NCBI GenBank assembly: GCA_001303025.1
Contig: LJNK01000023.1
Coordinates: forward strand, 1-43,168
Length of the DNA: 43,168 nt
Source: Deltaproteobacteria bacterium SG8_13
Lineage (GTDB): Bacteria > Desulfobacterota > Desulfobacteria > Desulfobacterales > SG8-13
Direction: 5' to 3'
The notes beneath the pieces are model-generated. The model was not told the DNA's origin. It worked only from the letters and a program-made list of their open reading frames with translations, and searched no databases. Within the stretch, counting starts at the first letter, position 1. Each line of letters begins with the position of its first letter. Of the stretch, positions 38,512-43,168 are shown in pieces. The position numbers were made by a program, and so were the translations under genes.

Positions 38512-39255
38512 TTATTCTTTCAAGTCGATTTTCCCGATAGAAATCGAAAGTTCATCGCGGTTTTCGATCTTGTCGATGCGCCCGTCCCGAATCCACACCA
38601 CCTGGTCGGAAACGTTCAGCATCTTGAAATCGTGGGTGGCGGAAATGATCGTCACCTGCCTTTCCCGGCTCAGCGTCTTCAATAAATTGATGATCTCCTC
38701 TCCGGTGGTCAAATCGAGGTTGCCGGTGGGTTCGTCCGCCAGGATTATGGCCGGGTCATTTGCCAGTGCCCGGGCGACGGCAACGCGCTGCTGCTGCCCG
38801 CCGGACAGTTCCGACGGTTTGTGCTGGTGGCGATCCTCCAGCCCCACCAGCTTGAGCAGCTCCAGGCCCTTTTGGGTCGAATCGTCTCCGCTCATTCCGG
38901 CAAAGGTCATCGGCAGGGTCACATTTTCCAGGGCGGTCATCACCTGAATCAGGTTGAACGTCTGAAAGATGTAACCGATTTTACGACACCGCAGCCAGGC
39001 GAGCTCAAACGCATCCAACTGGGCAATGTCGACTTCATCGATGAACACTCTGCCCGTTGTCGGTTTGTCCAGCCCGCCGATCATGTTAAACAGCGTACTT
39101 TTACCGGAACCCGACGGCCCCATGATCGAAATGTAGTAGCCGACCGGAATCTCCAGGTCGATCCCTTTCAGGGCCTGGACTTCCAGTTTGCCTAACTGGA
39201 ACGTCTTGGTGACATCGGTAACCCGGACGATATTGTGATTGGAATTCTGGTTCAT
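38512..39255 (-). CDS. LolD/MacB-type ABC ATPase
   Basis: A 247-residue ATPase. Walker A is GPSGSGKST (about 51-59), Q-loop is in [10 protein letters not shown], signature [15 protein letters not shown], Walker [12 protein letters not shown], and an H-loop histidine in [10 protein letters not shown]. The EPTGNLD and TFNLI forms are typical of the LolD/MacB/FtsE group, which works with FtsX-type permeases to move lipoproteins, peptides or mechanical force rather than classical solutes. It lies between the short permease and the fusion permease, giving a complete transporter. Complete and of normal length. Confidence 0.96.
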   Translation of the reverse strand: MNQNSNHNIVRVTDVTKTFQLGKLEVQALKGIDLEIPVGYYISIMGPSGSGKSTLFNMIGGLDKPTTGRVFIDEVDIAQLDAFELAWLRCRKIGYIFQTFNLIQVMTALENVTLPMTFAGMSGDDSTQKGLELLKLVGLEDRHQHKPSELSGGQQQRVAVARALANDPAIILADEPTGNLDLTTGEEIINLLKTLSRERQVTIISATHDFKMLNVSDQVVWIRDGRIDKIENRDELSISIGKIDLKE

Positions 39256-39464
39256 CGCTTCTTCTCTTTGCCGGGGAGTCGGTCAATCTGTCCACCCGTT
39301 GAATGCACAGCGATGCCGACGATACCGGCCATGGGATGCGGAAAACCGGCAACCACCGTGGTTTTCTGCGTTTGTCTCAAGCCAACCGCTCACGGATTCA
39401 TGACCGCTCTGCCCACAAGACGCGCCCGCAGCCACGCAACCGCCCATCCCCGCAGCAGGCCGCC

Positions 39465-40154
39465 TTATTGTTCCACCCGCATGGCTTCCACCGGCTGCAT
39501 CCTGGCTGCCAGTGCTGCCGGGTAGAGAACGCCCAGCAGGCTCAACAGGAACCCGACTCCGATGGAAGCGATGACCGACAAGGCGACCTCCGGCCAGGAC
39601 ACATGGGACAGTGCGAGCCAGCCAAAACCAAGCGTGGAATTGATCAGCGAAAACAGCGCCCCGGCCAGTGCGCCGACGGTTCCTCCCGCAAGCCCCTGCA
39701 TGCCGGCTTCCAACACGAACAGCCGCAGGACAAACCGGTCCAGGGCCCCCAGGCACTTCATCGTGCCGATCTCCCGGAAGCGCTCGGTTACCGCCATCAG
39801 TTGGGCGTTGACGATGCCCACGACACACACCAGCAGAGAGAGAATCACGATCCAGCGCTGCTTTGCCGTGCTGGCCACCGAGGTGTCCTCGGCCCCGATA
39901 TCGTAGCCCGCCTGAATCAACACCTGGCGCAGGTGCGGCTGGTCGGCGGCCAGCATCCCGTCGGCCACATCCGTTCCGACGTTGACGAAACTCAAGAATG
40001 CGACCGCCAGGATCAGACTGAGCGTGGTGATCAGCGAACGGAAAAACCGGACCTGAATGCTTTTGAACGCGATCTCCAGTGCCTTTCGAAACGGCAGGAC
40101 GACAAGACGGTTCACCGGTTCCATTGAAGAAGACGGTTGGCTGTCGGCGATCAT
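39465..40154 (-). CDS. short FtsX-type ABC permease
   Basis: A 229-residue permease with four helices at about 40-60, 101-121, 141-171 and 190-212. The cytoplasmic coupling region AVTERFREIGTMKCLGALDR is characteristic of the FtsX/MacB family. The periplasmic loop between helices 1 and 2 is only about 40 residues, against about 200 in MacB or LolC/E, so the large ectodomain of the fusion permease may supply that function for the pair. It is the first gene of the long minus-strand unit, with a sigma-70 promoter candidate about 55 bases upstream. The 209 bases to the ATPase gene hold an imperfect hairpin (39338-39369). Confidence 0.9.
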   Translation of the reverse strand: MIADSQPSSSMEPVNRLVVLPFRKALEIAFKSIQVRFFRSLITTLSLILAVAFLSFVNVGTDVADGMLAADQPHLRQVLIQAGYDIGAEDTSVASTAKQRWIVILSLLVCVVGIVNAQLMAVTERFREIGTMKCLGALDRFVLRLFVLEAGMQGLAGGTVGALAGALFSLINSTLGFGWLALSHVSWPEVALSVIASIGVGFLLSLLGVLYPAALAARMQPVEAMRVEQ

Positions 40155-40209
40155 TGTTGGGGTTCCTGTGAGAATCGGGTGGTGCCGGCAATTGACGTCA
40201 TACTCGAAA

Positions 40210-40237
40210 AATATACTGCAGGATCGTCAATTTGCAA
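40210..40237 (-). promoter_or_regulatory. sigma-70 promoter candidate for the permease-transporter unit
   Basis: Minus-strand TTGCAA (40237-40232), 16-base spacer, TATATT (40215-40210; 5 of 6 against TATAAT). The predicted start is near 40203, about 50 bases before the ATG at 40154. The 286-base gap around it holds no gene; a CCGGCCGGCCGG palindrome lies at 40243-40254. Confidence 0.55.
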
Positions 40238-40440
40238 ACCTGCCGGCCGGCCGGTTTCCTGGTCGAACAGCCCCATTTTGTCTGCATCGACATGGGCGCT
40301 GCCCGCTGTTCCAGATTTTCCAGCAAGGGTTGCCAAACCACTGCCGCCGCCGGCCGCCTGCAGCGCAAGGGGTTTGAAACGGTAGCACAAACCGGCCGCC
40401 GGTATCAACCGTTATCATTTCCGGTTTTGGCCGGGGCAGC

Positions 40441-41598
40441 TTAGCGAGGCACGGCGGAGTGGATCCAGCGCGCGGTGTTGCGCGCCCCCTCCAGATCGAC
40501 TCGAGGGCTGCTTCGTGCGGGGCCCTGTAGTTTTTGCCGTATCAACTCCGCCAGCGGTTCCGGTCGCAGGTCCTGGTCCCGAATGACTCCGGCGGCGCCG
40601 AGTTGTGCCATTCGCCCTGCGCGAATTCCCTGTTCGCGGTCTCCGGGATAAGGCCAGATCAGCGCCGGAACGCCGGTTGCCAGAATGTTCATGCTGGTGT
40701 TGTAACCTCCCATGCTGACGGATAAATCAGCGGCCGCAAGATAGGATAAGAATCGGGAAGTGAACCTTCTCACCTTCAACCGGTTGTTCGACCGGCTTGC
40801 CAGCAGTTGGAATTCTTCCTCCGGCATGAAGGGTCCGGTAAAAACATGCAGATGCAGTGCAAGTTCGTCGCCCAGGCGCGCGGCGGCCTCCAGGAGCGGT
40901 TCCAGCAGCACGATCCCCGCCTTCCCGCTACCGGCGCTGGCCACCACGAGCCGATCGGATTCGCGGATGCCCAGCTTTTTCCGAAACGACCGCCCCGCAT
41001 CCGGCGGCGGCCGGGCGGCGATATAGCCGGTGTAGACAATCGGCGGCTTCAGGTCCCGAACCCGGGAAAATGTCAGGTCGATCGTCACCAGAGACGGATC
41101 TGCGTGGATCAGCAGGGCATCGAAATACCGGTTGAGGGTTTTCACCACCCGGGCTTCATAGTCAGCCGGATCGCTTTTTTCCACCAGGATGTCCCGCAGG
41201 CTGCAAAACACCCGGGTGCGATGAAGCCGGCCGGATTGGATGTCTGCCAGAACCGGGTCGAGCTCGAATCGAAATGCTTTCCGACCGAAGGGATACAGCT
41301 CGATGATAAACGCGTCCGGGCGCTGCTTTTCAAAGAGGGTATACAGCTGCCGTTTTCTTTCCAGCTGCACTTCTTCCAGTGTGCGGCCGGCATCGGTGGG
41401 AAACAGGCCGTCATAGTTGCGGTCGGTCATCAGTCCCGGAAGGTGGAAGGGCCGAACATGGACGGGGAGATCCACGGCTACTTCCGGGCCGCCGGCCACC
41501 AGAATCACCTCGTGGTCGGTCAGGGCCCGGCAGATTTCCAGTGTGCGGAAAAAGTGCCCCACCCCCCAGATGTACTGGCAATAGTAAATGATCTTCAT
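40441..41598 (-). CDS. GT-B glycosyltransferase (MurG-like)
   Basis: A 385-residue GT-B enzyme. The N-terminal domain starts MKIIYYCQYIWGVGHFFRTL, with the G-x-GHF loop that recalls MurG-type GT28 enzymes. The C-terminal domain has ASAGSGKAGIVLLEPLLEA, FTSRFLSYLAAADLSVSMGG and TGVPALIWPYPGDREQGIRA, the nucleotide-sugar binding pattern. I start at 41598, which gives the canonical N-terminus with GAGAGAG upstream; the open frame runs 174 bases further but is not coding-like. It is divergent from a methyltransferase gene. The donor and acceptor are unknown; surface glycan or glycolipid synthesis is likely from the neighbours. Confidence 0.86.
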   Translation of the reverse strand: MKIIYYCQYIWGVGHFFRTLEICRALTDHEVILVAGGPEVAVDLPVHVRPFHLPGLMTDRNYDGLFPTDAGRTLEEVQLERKRQLYTLFEKQRPDAFIIELYPFGRKAFRFELDPVLADIQSGRLHRTRVFCSLRDILVEKSDPADYEARVVKTLNRYFDALLIHADPSLVTIDLTFSRVRDLKPPIVYTGYIAARPPPDAGRSFRKKLGIRESDRLVVASAGSGKAGIVLLEPLLEAAARLGDELALHLHVFTGPFMPEEEFQLLASRSNNRLKVRRFTSRFLSYLAAADLSVSMGGYNTSMNILATGVPALIWPYPGDREQGIRAGRMAQLGAAGVIRDQDLRPEPLAELIRQKLQGPARSSPRVDLEGARNTARWIHSAVPR

Positions 41599-41713
41599 GC
41601 CTGCTCTCTCTTTACAATCCGCCGCGAATCCCATACATATACAAAAATATCGCCCCTCGGGCAATGGCGCCCGACGGTCGCCGCAATTCGCACATCGTAT
41701 CAATCGTTGCCGG

Positions 41714-42544
41714 ATGCGCACCCAGCCTGAAATGGAACGTGAAAAAAGCGATCCTTCCGAAGGAAGGAACAAATTCAGCCGTCAAACCCTTTTGAATCCC
41801 AAAAAGCTGCGAAAGGGAGAAACCCGCTGGAATCAGTTCGCCGAAGTTTGCCGCCGACACGCCCGGCAGCCTGATCGCAGACCGATGCTCGATTTCGGCT
41901 GCGGTGTCGGCTATTTTGTCCGCGAAGGACTGCTGCGTGAAAAGAACATCTGGGGGGTCGATGTCAGTGAAAGCAAAACCCGGCGGTTTCGAAAACTCAT
42001 CAATCTCTCCGACTGCCCCGCTGACTGGGGAAAAAGGTGCCTGGTCGGCGACGGCAACGCGCTGCCCTACCAGGCCGGCCGGTTTGCCGCGGTTTGCTCC
42101 TGGTACGTCCTGGAACATCTTGAGAACCCGGCCGGCGTTATTCGGGATTTGATTCGTGTCACCGCACCGGCGGGTCTTGTCGTTCTCCGGGCCCAGGACG
42201 CACGCAACGGCTGGGAAGGCCATTGCGGCATCCCCTGGATACCGTTTTTAACCGGCCGCCTGGCAGCCGTCTGGATGGAGGAGTTCGAAGCAGACGCCGG
42301 CAGGCGCGAAGGGGTTTTCGACATCACCCAGCCCCAAATCATCGCCATGTTGGAAAGCCTCGGCTGTGAAATCGTGTCAAAAGCGCCGGAACCGGCAATC
42401 CTCATCGAGCGGCACTGGGATCTGCATTCCGAAGCGGCGGTCCGCAACACTGCCCGTCGGGTCAAGGCCATGCTGGCGGACAACACGTGGCGCCCCCAGC
42501 CGGAAAACCTGTACATCGTCGCCCGCACGCCTTCCCGGGCATGA
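41714..42544 (+). CDS. SAM-dependent methyltransferase, class I
   Basis: About 276 residues. SAM motif I is MLDFGCGVGYFVREGL, followed by GVDVSESK (acidic after the second strand), LVGDGNALPYQAGRFAAVCS and WYVLEHLENPAGVIRDLIRV, a standard Methyltransf_11-type core. The C-terminal part after GWEGHCGIPWIPFLTG is less typical. The start is uncertain: ATGs at 41714 and 41732 both lack a clear ribosome site, and the open frame continues upstream over the divergent glycosyltransferase start. It may methylate a sugar or lipid of the same surface-glycan pathway. Confidence 0.82.
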   Translation: MRTQPEMEREKSDPSEGRNKFSRQTLLNPKKLRKGETRWNQFAEVCRRHARQPDRRPMLDFGCGVGYFVREGLLREKNIWGVDVSESKTRRFRKLINLSDCPADWGKRCLVGDGNALPYQAGRFAAVCSWYVLEHLENPAGVIRDLIRVTAPAGLVVLRAQDARNGWEGHCGIPWIPFLTGRLAAVWMEEFEADAGRREGVFDITQPQIIAMLESLGCEIVSKAPEPAILIERHWDLHSEAAVRNTARRVKAMLADNTWRPQPENLYIVARTPSRA

Positions 42545-42631
42545 CCGCTGCAATGCTTTGTTGGTGCCGGCATCCACAACGCAGGCCTTACGGGCGGAAA
42601 GCCAACCAGGAAATGGCTGCCGAAACGGCCG

Positions 42632-43168
42632 CTATGTTTCGACCATAGTTGCCCCCGCGCTGAGCTGTTTTTCCGCCCAAACCCCGGCAATCGCCACCAG
42701 TTTGTCTTCGACAGCGCGGTAATTGCGCTGCAGGTCGTGCTCCTTTCTGACATAAGCGGCTGCGGCCCGTCCCATTTCCCGGCGCTCGGCCTTGGCGCTG
42801 AGCAGCCGGTCGATGGCTTGCGCATACGCACGGGTGTCATCGGCGGGAAGCAGGAAACCGGTTACATCTTTTCGAACCACCTCCGGGACACCGGCCCCGT
42901 CAAAAGCCACTACCGGCAGTCCGCAGGATTGCGCCTCCAGGTAGACCATGCCCAGAGATTCTCCAATGCCCGGAAAAACAAATACATCACCGGCGCTGAA
43001 GTAGCGAAACATTCGCTCCCGGGGCACCTTGCCGGTGAATATCGCCCGACCGGGCAGCTGCTCTGCTGCCAGTTTTTCCAGTTTTTGCTTTTCGGTCCCA
43101 TCACCGACGATCACCAGCTTGAAGGCCCGGCCCATGTTGCGCAGCATCCCGCAGATCCGGATTACCCA
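42632..43168 (-). CDS. glycosyltransferase family 4, C-terminal part (window edge)
   Basis: The last 178 residues of a GT4-type enzyme; the frame stays open to the window end, so the N-terminal domain lies outside. Visible motifs: KLVIVGDGTEKQKLEKLA, FTGKVPRERMFRYFSAGDVF, and the E-x7-E nucleotide-sugar site in FPGIGESLGMVYLEAQSCGL. GVPEVVRKDVTGFLLPADD is typical of the final lobe. It probably acts in the same glycan pathway as the neighbouring GT-B enzyme. The truncation is only due to the window limit. Confidence 0.93.
   Translation of the reverse strand, partial: WVIRICGMLRNMGRAFKLVIVGDGTEKQKLEKLAAEQLPGRAIFTGKVPRERMFRYFSAGDVFVFPGIGESLGMVYLEAQSCGLPVVAFDGAGVPEVVRKDVTGFLLPADDTRAYAQAIDRLLSAKAERREMGRAAAAYVRKEHDLQRNYRAVEDKLVAIAGVWAEKQLSAGATMVET

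Noticed and set aside
39338-39369. imperfect hairpin GCGGAAAACC/GGTTTTCTGC as a terminator
   Set aside because: One mismatch, a 12-base loop and no T-run; it lies inside a unit whose ATPase must be expressed with both permeases.

Overview
The window reads as chromosomal DNA of a Gram-negative anaerobe, most likely a Desulfobacterota (former Deltaproteobacteria) relative of Desulfosarcina or Desulfatitalea. The reasons are a G+C-rich sequence, TRAP transporters beside acyl-CoA catabolic genes, a sigma-54 activator, methylmalonyl-CoA epimerase and partner-switching phosphatases. The lineage is an inference from gene content. I see no rRNA, tRNA, CRISPR array, insertion sequence or phage gene, and no stretch over 300 bases lacks a gene.

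Region A (1-17.2 kb) is a carboxylic-acid/acyl-CoA catabolic locus. On the minus strand it holds an SDR dehydrogenase, a complete TRAP transporter (dctP-dctQ-dctM), an orphan Liv-type binding protein, a universal stress protein, an acyl-CoA ligase and a thiolase with its DUF35 partner. A PAS/AAA+/Fis sigma-54 activator lies divergently beside the SDR. Then come a long CoA-transferase, a second SDR, an unrecognised 450-residue protein, a MaoC-type hydratase, methylmalonyl-CoA epimerase and a NifU-type Fe-S protein. Four -24/-12 (sigma-54) promoter candidates with exact GG-N10-GC spacing lie upstream of the thiolase, both SDR genes and the CoA-transferase, which suggests one regulon run by the local activator. 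The substrate cannot be named from sequence.

Region B (17.4-19.9 kb) is housekeeping: tgt and queA for queuosine tRNA modification, and a small DUF2065 membrane protein.

Region C (20-27.8 kb) is a signalling island. Two SpoIIE/PP2C phosphatases converge and overlap at their 3' ends inside a 21-bp perfect inverted repeat. An unusual ABC exporter follows, whose nucleotide-binding domain is expanded by about 255 residues containing two extra copies of the post-Q-loop motif. Next are a cyclic-nucleotide-binding protein, an RsbW-like kinase and a STAS antagonist. Together they form a partner-switching circuit around a transporter, with no sigma factor nearby.

Region D (27.8-40.2 kb, all minus) looks like one long transcription unit and is the best candidate for an undescribed system. 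In order of transcription it holds a short FtsX-type permease, a LolD/MacB-type ATPase, a 1664-residue fusion of a catalytically degenerate M28-peptidase-like domain with an ABC permease, a DUF6785-DUF6784 membrane protein split by an in-frame TAG, an OPT-like transporter, an unknown protein that seems to use a non-AUG start, and a PqqD-like protein.

Region E (40.4-43.2 kb) holds two glycosyltransferases, one cut by the window end, and a SAM methyltransferase. These suggest surface polysaccharide or glycolipid synthesis.
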